This document shows positions 1-7,610 of a stretch of DNA of 64,000 nucleotides, piece by piece. The notes below the pieces were generated by a model. It was not told the origin of the DNA. It worked only from the letters and a program-made list of their open reading frames with translations, and ran no database searches. How positions within the stretch are numbered: the first letter of the stretch is position 1; each line of letters starts with the position of its first letter. Source of the stretch: Candidatus Enterococcus myersii (GTDB taxonomy: Bacteria > Bacillota > Bacilli > Lactobacillales > Enterococcaceae). The stretch lies in NCBI RefSeq assembly GCF_017316025.1, contig NZ_JAFLVT010000008.1, positions 372,001 through 436,000 of the forward strand, written 5' to 3'. A program made the position numbers and the translations under genes.

Positions 1-324
1 AATGATGACGGTAGCATTTATCCAGTTTATGAATGCGAAGACGAAGAGGAAGCGATGAAAATGGCGTATGCGTGTAATGGCGTGTACGAAAATGTCTCTC
101 CCTCTCTCACCGACGATCAGCAGGTCGTGTTGGAGTGGCTGAAAGAAAAAATGACCTTAACTGATATAGAGCCTATTGAATTAATCTGGCGCCTTAAAGT
201 TAACTCAACTAAATCAGGCTATCGAGATATGCCAGTCTATAAGAGCTACAGACGTTTGACACCAGCACAACAATTCCAAGTCCTCGCTGCGTTTGCGGAA
301 TGGGGAAGCAAGGGGGACGAATGA
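1..324 (+). CDS. Phage early/middle-region protein, 5' end outside window
   Basis: The reading frame is open from base 1, so the gene starts upstream and only its last 107 residues are visible. The protein is acidic near the start of the visible part and ends with a conserved-looking segment (YKSYRRLTPAQQFQVLAAFA) seen in small phage proteins that sit near YopX and HNH genes. I do not recognise the function. Its stop overlaps the next start by four bases (ATGA), so the two genes are translationally linked in the same early/middle operon. Confidence 0.6.
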   Translation, partial: NDDGSIYPVYECEDEEEAMKMAYACNGVYENVSPSLTDDQQVVLEWLKEKMTLTDIEPIELIWRLKVNSTKSGYRDMPVYKSYRRLTPAQQFQVLAAFAEWGSKGDE

Positions 325-665
325 TGAGGTTTAACGATGGCTTAACATTATTTAGTTTGTTGGATGGGGACAATAACGACACTAGGAACAACATTTTGAA
401 GTCGCTTTATATATTAGAGGTGCATAAAGGGTCTGTGATATTTGAGTGTGAGCCATACGATTACGCATATAATACTAATAAAATGGATAACACGCTTGAA
501 AAAATTTGTAGAGTTATAGATAAACGCGAAAAGGTTATTTTTAAAAAAATACAAGCGGAATGCGGGCAAGAAGTCGATTGTTTAATATTTACTTTTTATG
601 ATGATATGAGCGTTTATGCAGGCGGAACGAAAGTCATAGGCAAAAATATGACTATTAATTTTTAA
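321..665 (+). CDS. Hypothetical phage protein
   Basis: A protein of 114 residues starting at the ATG at 321, four bases overlapping the previous stop and preceded by a strong AGGGGGA ribosome site; an in-frame start at 300 would lie inside the upstream gene and is not needed. No signal peptide or membrane segment is visible. The sequence is a mix of charged and hydrophobic stretches with no motif I recognise. The AT-rich codon usage differs somewhat from the neighbouring genes, suggesting it was acquired as a separate small cassette. Function unknown. Confidence 0.6.
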   Translation: MMRFNDGLTLFSLLDGDNNDTRNNILKSLYILEVHKGSVIFECEPYDYAYNTNKMDNTLEKICRVIDKREKVIFKKIQAECGQEVDCLIFTFYDDMSVYAGGTKVIGKNMTINF

Positions 666-679
666 CAGGAGGGCGAAGG

Positions 680-1108
680 ATGATACCGAAGTTTAGAGCG
701 TGGGATAAGCGAGGGAAAGAAATGTGGAAGGTGGCTACTTTGCACATTGAAGATGAATACGCAGATTTGTTCAAAACTAATATATATGAAAACCCGTTTA
801 ACGATCCGTGGGCTAAGTTTGAAGACCTAATCCTCATGCAATCCACTGGCTTGAAAGACAAGAATGGGGTGGAGATTTACGTTGGCGATATTGTGAGGAA
901 TGATAAAGGTGAGATTGGGCGAGTCGTATACCTAAAACAAGAAGCAGGATTTGTAGTTGTCTTACCAAAATCAGACTATCGATTAGGACACAGAAATACA
1001 GGTGAGCCTTATGACGTGGCAAGTGGGCATGAGGTAATTGGCAACGTTTGGGAGGACGGTGACCTTTTAGATGACAATAAAGAAACAGAATGCAATAGAG
1101 CTTATTAA
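680..1108 (+). CDS. YopX-family phage protein
   Basis: The 142-residue protein has the YopX family pattern: a start of the form MIPKFRAWDKRGKEMW, followed by a segment ending in LMQSTGLKDKNGVEIYVGDIV, then a beta-rich C-terminal half. YopX proteins are very common in Firmicutes phages, in the early/middle gene block just before the late region; their biochemical role is not established. An AGGAGG ribosome site precedes the ATG. The 3' end overlaps the start of the HNH endonuclease gene by 38 bases. Confidence 0.88.
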   Translation: MIPKFRAWDKRGKEMWKVATLHIEDEYADLFKTNIYENPFNDPWAKFEDLILMQSTGLKDKNGVEIYVGDIVRNDKGEIGRVVYLKQEAGFVVVLPKSDYRLGHRNTGEPYDVASGHEVIGNVWEDGDLLDDNKETECNRAY

Positions 1109-1610
1109 TGATTGTAACTGTATTGTCGATGAAAATGATTTAGCGAATGCAATTTTGTGGTATCAATCCAGGCCGACAATGTCAAAAAAGAAAATATATA
1201 TGTATGGATATTATCCTGCTGTCAGTATTGGAAACATAAAAATACACGTCCATAGGTTACTGATGCAGTTTTGGTTAGGCATGAAATTACCTTTCCATGC
1301 GAGTGTTCATCATATTAATGAGAATAAACTCGATGCGCGCAAAGAAAACTTATCTGTAGTAATAAATTCGGCCCATAACAGTAACCATAATAGAGGTAAA
1401 CGCCTTAGCGAGGAGCACAGGAAGAAAATAAGTGATGCGAATCATAATAGAAAAGGGGTAAAACAGAAAAAGAGACACAACATCCCTAATTACCAATTGA
1501 GTGATTTGTTGAGATTTGGTTTTTCGATAAATCGAATTGCTGATCTATACGGGTGCGATTGGTCAACTATAAAATCAAGAATCCACGAAAACCTCGAACT
1601 GTTAAGCTAG
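1071..1610 (+). CDS. Free-standing HNH homing endonuclease
   Basis: The 179-residue protein carries an HNH_3-type core: a histidine pair followed by I-N-E-N-K-L-D-A-R-K-E-N-L at about residues 82-95, with a further HNxNHN segment after it. The C-terminal part (LSDLLRFGFSINRIADLYGC and onward) looks like a resolvase-type helix-turn-helix used for target recognition, the usual build of phage homing endonucleases. It starts inside the 3' end of the YopX gene (38-base overlap), which suggests insertion as a selfish gene. An internal start further in is possible because the ribosome site is weak. Confidence 0.85.
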   Translation: MTIKKQNAIELINDCNCIVDENDLANAILWYQSRPTMSKKKIYMYGYYPAVSIGNIKIHVHRLLMQFWLGMKLPFHASVHHINENKLDARKENLSVVINSAHNSNHNRGKRLSEEHRKKISDANHNRKGVKQKKRHNIPNYQLSDLLRFGFSINRIADLYGCDWSTIKSRIHENLELLS

Positions 1611-1634
1611 GGAATCGAGTGAGGGAGGAAGAAA

Positions 1635-1997
1635 ATGAACGAATTGGAAGATTTGGAGAGAGACAACGAACAATTAAAAAAAGAAACGGCCGACCTAGCG
1701 AAAGAAGTCGCTATTAACTCATGGGGCTGTTTATGGAGTGTAGCACTTTTGCTATTCTCTATGGCCCTAGGTGGATTTGTAACGATGAAACTGTGGAACG
1801 GATTGATTGTACCAACGTTTGGGCTTATGACATTGAATTACTGGCAAGCGTTTGGCCTAGATGTATTCGTTAGTTTTCTGACCGCCAAAATTGGAAATAA
1901 GAACGATGGGTACGAGGACAATCAGAGAGCGTACCTAGCAATCATTTCCACATTGCTATTTTGGGGAATTGGGTCGATTGCGATGATGTTTATTTAA
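1635..1997 (+). CDS. Small phage membrane protein
   Basis: A 120-residue protein with a charged N-terminal helix of coiled-coil type (residues 2-28), then hydrophobic segments at roughly 30-55, 62-85 and 98-119, so probably three membrane passes. A GAGGGAGGAAG ribosome site supports the ATG at 1635. It sits between the HNH gene and the ArpU-type regulator. I recognise no family; membrane proteins in this position may act in superinfection exclusion, but nothing in the sequence proves that. Confidence 0.6.
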   Translation: MNELEDLERDNEQLKKETADLAKEVAINSWGCLWSVALLLFSMALGGFVTMKLWNGLIVPTFGLMTLNYWQAFGLDVFVSFLTAKIGNKNDGYEDNQRAYLAIISTLLFWGIGSIAMMFI

Positions 1998-2021
1998 CTA
2001 TTTTTTTAGGAGGCAGGCAGG

Positions 2022-2435
2022 TTGGACTTAGAAAAATGGCGCTTTGAGCGTGTGAAACAAGTATTGCGTGATTATCCGGAGTACGATCTAAAGATAGCTA
2101 AGATTGAGGAATCTATCCGCTATCCGCACAAGCCGGATGATTATGCATCAGACAGACGGGGGACTAAGACCACGCCTGAGACAGCCACAGAGACGCTGTG
2201 GACGATACAAACGCATGACGCGATTAATCAGTTTAGGCACAATCAAAAGGTCGTGAGCGAGCTATTAGAGGAGTGTGGAGTAGATACAGAAACGATTATC
2301 CGTGAGCTGTATATGCGGAAGTTCCCACGCTACACCATGCAGGGGCTGGTTCAGGAACAAAAGATAAAGTGCGGCAGAGATAAGGCATTTAAACTTCGAA
2401 ATCGATTCTTTGAGGAGTTAGACAAAGCGCTTTAA
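2022..2435 (+). CDS. ArpU-family late transcription regulator
   Basis: The 137-residue protein matches the ArpU/RinA-like group: an N-terminal half with LEKWRFERVKQVLRDYPEYD and a C-terminal sigma-like segment (ETIIRELYMRKFPRYTMQGL followed by a helix-turn-helix ending in KAFKLRNRFFEEL). These proteins switch on the late operon in Gram-positive siphophages and sit immediately upstream of the packaging genes, as here. The start is a TTG behind AGGAGGCAGG. The roughly 690-base non-coding region that follows may be under its control. Confidence 0.85.
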   Translation: MDLEKWRFERVKQVLRDYPEYDLKIAKIEESIRYPHKPDDYASDRRGTKTTPETATETLWTIQTHDAINQFRHNQKVVSELLEECGVDTETIIRELYMRKFPRYTMQGLVQEQKIKCGRDKAFKLRNRFFEELDKAL

Positions 2436-2875
2436 ATTCGGACGAAATTCAGACGCACGAACCTTTAAATCGTTATAAAATTATAAAGTAGGATATTGGA
2501 TGAGGCGACCACACACGGCATGGTTTCCTCCTTTAGGATAAATTTTAGAGATGCGCCTCAATTCAAATCCATTAACCGCTGGCCGGACCAAAAAAACAGA
2601 AAAATACTGGTCTTGGAAAACTTGCTCACCCGGTCGGCGGTTTAATATTATGTCACTGTGGCGGAAGTAGAAGACGTTGGGTGTATCGATGCGTTTAGAG
2701 CTACCCAAGATGGCTGCTTAAGCAACAGCCACGGTATTGATACGTGAGTGGGGCAGTGCCACTCCAGTGACCTAACGCATTTAGAACACTTGGTTGATTC
2801 CGCATACTAGTTAAACCGGACGTAATTGGTTGGACTGATAATCCAAACAACCCAAGTTGTATCTATTGTAAGTCG

Positions 2876-2948
2876 TGACGTGTAGCTCAGTTGGTAGAGC
2901 GGGGCACTGATAATGCGCAGGTCGTCGGTTCGAGTCCGATCACGTCAA
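2876..2948 (+). tRNA. tRNA-Ile(GAU)-like gene in the prophage
   Basis: A 73-base cloverleaf: acceptor 2876-2882/2941-2947 (seven perfect pairs), D-arm 2885-2900, anticodon arm 2902-2918 with loop CTGATAA (anticodon GAT at 2909-2911), variable loop 2919-2923, T-arm 2924-2940 with loop TTCGAGT, discriminator A at 2948. CCA is not encoded. Oddities are a U1-A72 first pair and a G-G clash at the second pair of the anticodon stem (2903/2917), so aminoacylation efficiency is uncertain. It lies inside the folded non-coding region between the ArpU gene and terS. Confidence 0.85.
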
Positions 2949-3103
2949 TAGCAGACGAAGCGAAGTACCGAAAGGGAAAAGAAGTAGTCTGCTTAACATT
3001 AAGTTGGACTTGCTAGGGATACGGCAAGTTGCCTGCGTGAGGCTTTGATACACGAGTTTGCCACGACTGGAGGCGGTAGTCCAGTCCGGTGTCTATACAT
3101 AGG

Positions 3104-3125
3104 ACAGTCTTCGGGCTGTCTTTTA
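3104..3125 (+). terminator. UUCG-loop hairpin before terS
   Basis: Seven pairs (one G-U) around a TTCG tetraloop followed by TTTTAATTT. It would end the structured RNA transcript or act as a partial terminator/processing site before the terminase genes. Confidence 0.6.
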
Positions 3126-3158
3126 ATTTACATAATTTTAGAGATTGGAGGCGATAAT

Positions 3159-3515
3159 GTGGAATTAAAGAGAATACATCAAAAGGCTATCGTGATGCTG
3201 TTTGAAGGAGATATGACACGGGCAGAAATCGCCTCTCAACTCCAGATAGCAGAATCGACGCTTTACAACTGGCTGAAAGACGATGACTTTAGCAAGGCTT
3301 ACGACGATCATGTTAAAACAATTATGAGTAAGTCTTCCGGCAAGGCGTTAAACACGATGCTTTCATTGCTGTCTGCTAAATCCGAGATGGTGAGGTTTAA
3401 TGCCGCCAAAGACATCATGGACCGTGGCGGACTGGCACCGATTGACAAAAAAGAGATTAAGCAGGATATCAACTTTGACATCGTGATTGACGATTGGGAC
3501 GATGACGATGCTTAA
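3159..3515 (+). CDS. terS: Terminase small subunit
   Basis: The 118-residue protein starts with GTG at 3159, eight bases after GGAGG. Residues of about 8-45 form a helix-turn-helix (RAEIASQLQIAESTLYNWLK) of the DNA-recognition type found in terminase small subunits; the remainder is helical with the acidic tail typical of the group. It binds the packaging site and recruits the large subunit. Upstream in-frame codons run back into the structured RNA and are ignored. The gene overlaps terL by 14 bases. Confidence 0.88.
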   Translation: MELKRIHQKAIVMLFEGDMTRAEIASQLQIAESTLYNWLKDDDFSKAYDDHVKTIMSKSSGKALNTMLSLLSAKSEMVRFNAAKDIMDRGGLAPIDKKEIKQDINFDIVIDDWDDDDA

Positions 3516-4746
3516 AATCAACGATCCCAAGAAAGTGTTTAACAAATATATATACGATTGCTTATATGACTACTCGCACCAGACAGAAGTCCACTATGGC
3601 GGTGCATCGAGTGGTAAATCCCACGGTGTTGTGCAGAAGATAGTCATTAAGTCGCTGAAACATTGGGATTACCCAAGGCGTGTCCTGTGGTTGAGAAAAG
3701 TCGCTGCAACCGTGAAGGATTCTATCTTCCAAGACGTCTTAGAATGTCTGTCCGCATTCAAGCTACTGCCGTTTTGCAAGGTAAACATGAGCGATTACCG
3801 CATAGAGTTACCAAATGGGTCCGTGTTCCTGTTTAAAGGTATGGACAATCCGGAAAAGATTAAATCAATCAAGGGTATCTCTGATGTCGTCATGGAAGAG
3901 GCGACCGAGTTCACTCTTGACGACTACACCCAGCTAACACTCCGGACGCGGGAGAAACGGCATAAAGACAAGCAAATCTATTTGATGTTTAACCCGGTCT
4001 CTAAAGTCAATTGGGTATACAAATATTTCTTTGTCAGCAAGCAACCGGACGCAGTTATCTATCAAACCACATACAAGAGCAATCGTTTCTTAGACGACAG
4101 CGTAAAACGCAATATCGAGCTGTTGGCGCAACGCAATGAGGCATATTACAAGATATATGCACTAGGCGAATTCGCCACGCTAGACAAGCTAATATTCCCT
4201 AAATACGACAGGCTTCTGCTAAACAAGCAGGAGCTTTCTTTTTTGCCGTCATACTTCGGCCTCGACTTTGGGTACATCAACGATCCATCGGCTTTTATCC
4301 ACGTCAAAGTAGATGAGCCAAACAAGACGCTCTATTTTATCGAGGAGTACGTTAAAAAGGGCTTGCTTAATGACCAGATAGCCGATGCAGTCACGGCTTT
4401 GGGATATGGAAAAGAAATCATCACGGCAGACTCTGCCGAAAAGAAATCCATTGCTGAAATGCGCAGACACGGCATTAGTCGGATACGAGAGGCTAAGAAA
4501 GGCCCGGACTCGATTATCCAAGGCATACAGTTTTTGCAACAATTTAAATTAGTTGTGGACGAACGGTGCGTGAAATTAATTGAGGAATTGGAAAACTACA
4601 CATGGACCAAAGATAAAAAGACGAATGAGTACACCAACAAACCGGTGGACTCTTATAACCATGTCATTGATGCTACACGCTATGCTGTTGAGTCAATCAA
4701 CGGCAAAGGTAAAGCACGAGTTAAAACATTTAAAGGAGGACTTTAA
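3502..4746 (+). CDS. terL: Terminase large subunit
   Basis: The phage DNA-packaging motor, 414 residues from the ATG at 3502 (3508 is an alternative). Walker A is GGASSGKS at residues 33-40; the Walker B segment with catalytic acids (VVMEEATEF) is near 128-136. The C-terminal nuclease domain shows an acidic start (FGLDFGYINDPSAFI), a middle acid in TADSAEKKS and the ending DSYNHVIDATRYA, as in the PBSX/Terminase_3 group. It follows terS with overlap and stops directly before the portal start. Confidence 0.95.
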   Translation: MTMLKINDPKKVFNKYIYDCLYDYSHQTEVHYGGASSGKSHGVVQKIVIKSLKHWDYPRRVLWLRKVAATVKDSIFQDVLECLSAFKLLPFCKVNMSDYRIELPNGSVFLFKGMDNPEKIKSIKGISDVVMEEATEFTLDDYTQLTLRTREKRHKDKQIYLMFNPVSKVNWVYKYFFVSKQPDAVIYQTTYKSNRFLDDSVKRNIELLAQRNEAYYKIYALGEFATLDKLIFPKYDRLLLNKQELSFLPSYFGLDFGYINDPSAFIHVKVDEPNKTLYFIEEYVKKGLLNDQIADAVTALGYGKEIITADSAEKKSIAEMRRHGISRIREAKKGPDSIIQGIQFLQQFKLVVDERCVKLIEELENYTWTKDKKTNEYTNKPVDSYNHVIDATRYAVESINGKGKARVKTFKGGL

Positions 4747-6111
4747 TTGCAATTAAAAGACTTTATAGGAGGGTTAAAGCCTCCGAAAATTATGACGCTT
4801 GACCGTGACACGGAAATCACGCCAGCAATCATTAGCAAGTTTATCCGTATCCACCAGATGGAGCGGTATCGATACAAATATCTGATGGACTGCTACAAAG
4901 GCCAAATGGAGATATACGACTATGCTAATAAAGACAGCTACAAGCCGGATAATCGGTTGGTTGTCAACTTCCCCAAATACATCACCGATACATTTACCGG
5001 CTACTTTAACGGTATTCCAGTCAAAAAGAGCCATCCAGACGAGAGTGTGGCAGAAGTTCTAGCAAACTTTGATAATCTAAACGACATGGAAGATGAAGAG
5101 TCTGAATTAGCAAAAATGGCCTGTGTTTATGGCCGGTGCTATGAGTTTATGTACCAGAACGAACAGACAGAAACTTGCGTGGTGTATAACTCACCAGAAG
5201 ATATGTTTTTAGTTTATGACAATAGCATCAAGCAAGAACCGCTGTTTGCTGTCCGCTATGGACTAGATGATAACAACGTGTTTGAGGGTGAGTATTACGG
5301 ACCTGATAAAAACTGCAAACTAACCGGGAGCGAGTCTGCACTGCAATTCGGTGAGGAGATTGGCAAGTATTACGATGATTTACCAGTGACCGAGTTTTAC
5401 ATCAACGAAGAGCGCATGAGCGTGTTTGAGTCGGTGATTACCCTGTTTAATGCGTTTAACAAGGCAATCAGCGAGAAAGCCAATGATGTAGAGTATTTTT
5501 CGGACCAGTATCTAGCATTTCTGGGAGCTGAAATCGAGGGAGATGATTTAAAACAAATCCGAGAAAATCGAGTCATCAACTATTTTGGCACCGAGGCGAG
5601 CAAGGTAGACGTGAAATTTTTGGATAAACCTGACAGCGACGAGCAGACCGAACACTTACTTGACCGCTTGCAAAAGCTAATCTTCCAAACCTCGATGGTG
5701 GCGAACATCTCAGACGAGAATTTCGGACAATCATCTGGCACGGCTCTGGCCTACAAACTGGAGGCGATGTCTAACCTTGCGTTGCAAGCACAGCGGAAGT
5801 TTCAGTCTGCCATGAATAAACGCTATCGGTTGTTCTTTAGCTTAGCTACAAACGTACCTGCTGGTTCCTCTGACGGCTGGAAGGATATTGAGTATACATT
5901 TACCCGGAATGAACCCAAAAACATCAAGGAAGAAGCTGAAACAGCCCAAATGCTGATGGGGGTTACGAGCGAGGAAACAGCTTTGTCTGTGCTGTCTGTG
6001 GTATCTGATGTTAAAACGGAAATCGATAAGATTGATGCCGAAAAGCCAAAGACTGGCACGGTGCCGGCTTATGATTTTGAGAAGGATACGAAGGCCGGTG
6101 ATGAGCGATGA
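4747..6111 (+). CDS. Portal protein, SPP1 gp6 type
   Basis: A 454-residue protein beginning at a TTG immediately after the terL stop and behind AAAGGAGGA. The pattern with YRYKYLMDCYKGQMEIYDYA near the start, a NRLVVNFPKYITDTFTGYFNG segment and a long helical C-terminal part with QTSMVANISDENFG is that of the SPP1 gp6-like portal family. It forms the dodecameric ring through which DNA is packaged and ejected, and it is the attachment point for the connectors encoded further on. Overlaps the next gene by four bases. Confidence 0.93.
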   Translation: MQLKDFIGGLKPPKIMTLDRDTEITPAIISKFIRIHQMERYRYKYLMDCYKGQMEIYDYANKDSYKPDNRLVVNFPKYITDTFTGYFNGIPVKKSHPDESVAEVLANFDNLNDMEDEESELAKMACVYGRCYEFMYQNEQTETCVVYNSPEDMFLVYDNSIKQEPLFAVRYGLDDNNVFEGEYYGPDKNCKLTGSESALQFGEEIGKYYDDLPVTEFYINEERMSVFESVITLFNAFNKAISEKANDVEYFSDQYLAFLGAEIEGDDLKQIRENRVINYFGTEASKVDVKFLDKPDSDEQTEHLLDRLQKLIFQTSMVANISDENFGQSSGTALAYKLEAMSNLALQAQRKFQSAMNKRYRLFFSLATNVPAGSSDGWKDIEYTFTRNEPKNIKEEAETAQMLMGVTSEETALSVLSVVSDVKTEIDKIDAEKPKTGTVPAYDFEKDTKAGDER

Positions 6112-6992
6112 AATCCTCCGACTACTGGCGCAAGCGTGAAGAAAAATGGATTAAGCAACAGATTAAAGAAGATGCTAAGCAATCCAAAATCATCGCTGAA
6201 AAGTATCAGAAGGCTCTCGACCAAATAGAAAAAGAAATCTCTGCTAACTGGGAACGTTTCGCTGGCAAAGAAGGCGTGACGTTATCTGATGCTAAGAAGA
6301 TGGCGTTAGAAATGGACGTCAAAGCCTTTGCTAGAAAAGCTAAGGAGTATGCTAAGAACAAGGACTTTAGCAAGACTGCCAATGATGAGCTAAGGCTTTA
6401 CAACGTCACCATGCGGACGAATCGATTGGAGTTGTTAAAATCTCAAATCGGTTTAGAGCTGATAGCTTTGTCTGACGAGATGGACAAGTACACAGCTGAA
6501 ACACTCACAAAAACAGGATTAAAAGAAGCAGAACGCCAAGCGGGTATTTTAGGCGAGACGGTGTTTTCAAACTATAAAACGTTCGTGGAATCTGTGGCGC
6601 TTGGTAGTTTTCAAGGCGCTACGTTTTCAGAGCGTATATGGGGAAATAACGGGGCGCTTAAGGCTGACCTAGACCGACTGCTGATAAGGAGTGTCACACA
6701 AGGAAGAAACCCACGAGAGCTTGCGAGAGAGCTTAGAAACTTGTTTGACAGTAGCAAGTATGAAGCGGAGCGGTTAATGCGGACAGAAACGGCTAGAATG
6801 CAAATGTCTATCCAGCAGAAATCATATCTGGAAAATGATATTGATGAGTTTGAGTTTGTGGCTGAACCGTCAGCGTGTGGGTTGTGTAGACCGCTAGATG
6901 GCAAGACATTTAAGGTTAGCAAGATGGAACCTGGGTTAAACGCTGCGCCAATGCACCCGAACTGCCGGTGCAGTACGGTGCCTAGCGTATAA
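6108..6992 (+). CDS. Minor head protein, SPP1 gp7/MuF type
   Basis: The 294-residue protein is helical over residues 1-200 and ends in a classic MuF domain: RSVTQGRNPRELARELRN, then LMRTETARM, ending in a cysteine-rich segment (ACGLCRPLDGKTF and HPNCRCS). SPP1 gp7-like proteins are packaged in small copy number and help head assembly and DNA ejection. No toxin domain is fused to the C-terminus here; the protein stops right after the MuF cysteines. Translationally coupled to the portal gene. Confidence 0.92.
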   Translation: MKSSDYWRKREEKWIKQQIKEDAKQSKIIAEKYQKALDQIEKEISANWERFAGKEGVTLSDAKKMALEMDVKAFARKAKEYAKNKDFSKTANDELRLYNVTMRTNRLELLKSQIGLELIALSDEMDKYTAETLTKTGLKEAERQAGILGETVFSNYKTFVESVALGSFQGATFSERIWGNNGALKADLDRLLIRSVTQGRNPRELARELRNLFDSSKYEAERLMRTETARMQMSIQQKSYLENDIDEFEFVAEPSACGLCRPLDGKTFKVSKMEPGLNAAPMHPNCRCSTVPSV

Positions 6993-7006
6993 AAGGAGGA
7001 ATCCCA

Positions 7007-7189
7007 ATGCCAAAACAGAATACTCGCTACCAGCCGATGACTCTGCGTGAGATTGTCGGTCTTTTTGCGTTACCGATTAAGAAACCACCGGATAGTAGGC
7101 CGAATACTAATCAGGCAGATAGTGCCGGATTGGTTGGTGGTCCAGATATCTCCCTAGCCGGGGTTAAGGCTAATTTCGAAAGGAGGTAA
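7007..7189 (+). CDS. Small phage protein, unknown
   Basis: A 60-residue protein behind a strong AAAAGGAGGAATCCC ribosome site, between the MuF gene and the next small ORF, on the same strand with tight spacing (14 bases before, 4 after). It is basic and proline-rich with no membrane segment. Homologous small ORFs are common in this position in siphophages but have no assigned role. The strong ribosome site is the main argument that it is translated. Confidence 0.6.
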   Translation: MPKQNTRYQPMTLREIVGLFALPIKKPPDSRPNTNQADSAGLVGGPDISLAGVKANFERR

Positions 7190-7193
7190 AACG

Positions 7194-7478
7194 ATGAAGT
7201 ACCGGAAAAAACCTATCGAAGTAGAAGCAATCCAATTGCGTATGGCATCAGCGCGTAGATACCGAAAATGTAAGGAATTCGTTGGTGAATCATGGATTGA
7301 TTATGATGAAAATCCGAATTTCGAAGGACCTTTAAAAGAAAAGCTGTCCGTTCCTGCCATAAAAACCCTAGAAGGAATTATGAATGTCAACGATGGTGAT
7401 TACATCATCAAAGGGGTGCAAGGAGAGCTTTATCCCTGTAAACCAGATATTTTCGAAGCAACCTACGAAGAAGTTTAA
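7194..7478 (+). CDS. Small phage protein of the KYRKKPxxVEA type
   Basis: A 94-residue protein opening MKYRKKPIEVEAIQL, a recurrent opening in Firmicutes phage proteins, with a C-terminal segment (NVNDGDYIIKGVQGELYPCKPDIFEATYEEV) that is also widespread. Biochemical role is unknown. The start is supported by GAAAGGAGGTAAAACG. It ends just before a hairpin region (7477-7539) that separates the portal block from the scaffold/capsid block. Confidence 0.75.
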   Translation: MKYRKKPIEVEAIQLRMASARRYRKCKEFVGESWIDYDENPNFEGPLKEKLSVPAIKTLEGIMNVNDGDYIIKGVQGELYPCKPDIFEATYEEV

Positions 7479-7500
7479 CCCCATCGAATTCGACGGGGTT
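7477..7500 (+). terminator. Hairpin after the KYRKKP gene
   Basis: AACCCC and GGGGTT enclose TCG-AATT-CGA with one A-C mismatch. There is no clear T-run, so it may be an RNA-stability or processing element rather than a terminator. Confidence 0.35.
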
Positions 7501-7517
7501 AGAAATATTTGTGGGTA

Positions 7518-7539
7518 AGTCCTAGCGATAGGGCTTTTT
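7518..7539 (+). terminator. Terminator-like hairpin before the scaffold gene
   Basis: Seven pairs (AGTCCTA/TAGGGCT, one G-U) around a GCGA tetraloop, followed by five Ts. Probably partial termination or a spacer allowing strong capsid/scaffold expression from its own upstream signals. Confidence 0.55.
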
Positions 7540-7610
7540 GTTTTGTCTCCCAAGACACTAAATGCGAGATGGCTCCCATGCCAGAAAATGCGAGAGAAGG
7601 AGAAATACAC

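Larger units (their letters stand above)
2490..3125 (+). ncRNA. Candidate large structured RNA (ROOL/GOLLD-like class) around a phage tRNA
   Basis: There is no convincing ORF between the ArpU gene and terS, but complementary stems are dense: 2501-2507/2554-2560 (7 bp), 2574-2586/2630-2642 (13 bp, one G-U, one central U-G), 2652-2658/2765-2771 (7 bp), 2677-2682/2703-2708, 2711-2716/2726-2731, 2746-2751/2759-2764, 2788-2793/2852-2857, 2830-2834/2842-2846, 2950-2956/2987-2993 (7 bp, with a GAAA tetraloop inside), 3008-3013/3024-3029, 3031-3034/3040-3043 and 3065-3071/3080-3086 (7 bp). 2689-2695 pairs with 2774-2780 across the other stems, a pseudoknot. Known giant RNAs ROOL and GOLLD occur in Lactobacillales prophages close to tRNAs, which fits. 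Class membership is inferred; I cannot run a covariance model. Confidence 0.6.

Noticed and set aside
2481..2708. A 75-residue minus-strand frame in the folded RNA region
   Set aside because: No ribosome site, opposite strand to all phage genes, and it overlaps several strong RNA stems.
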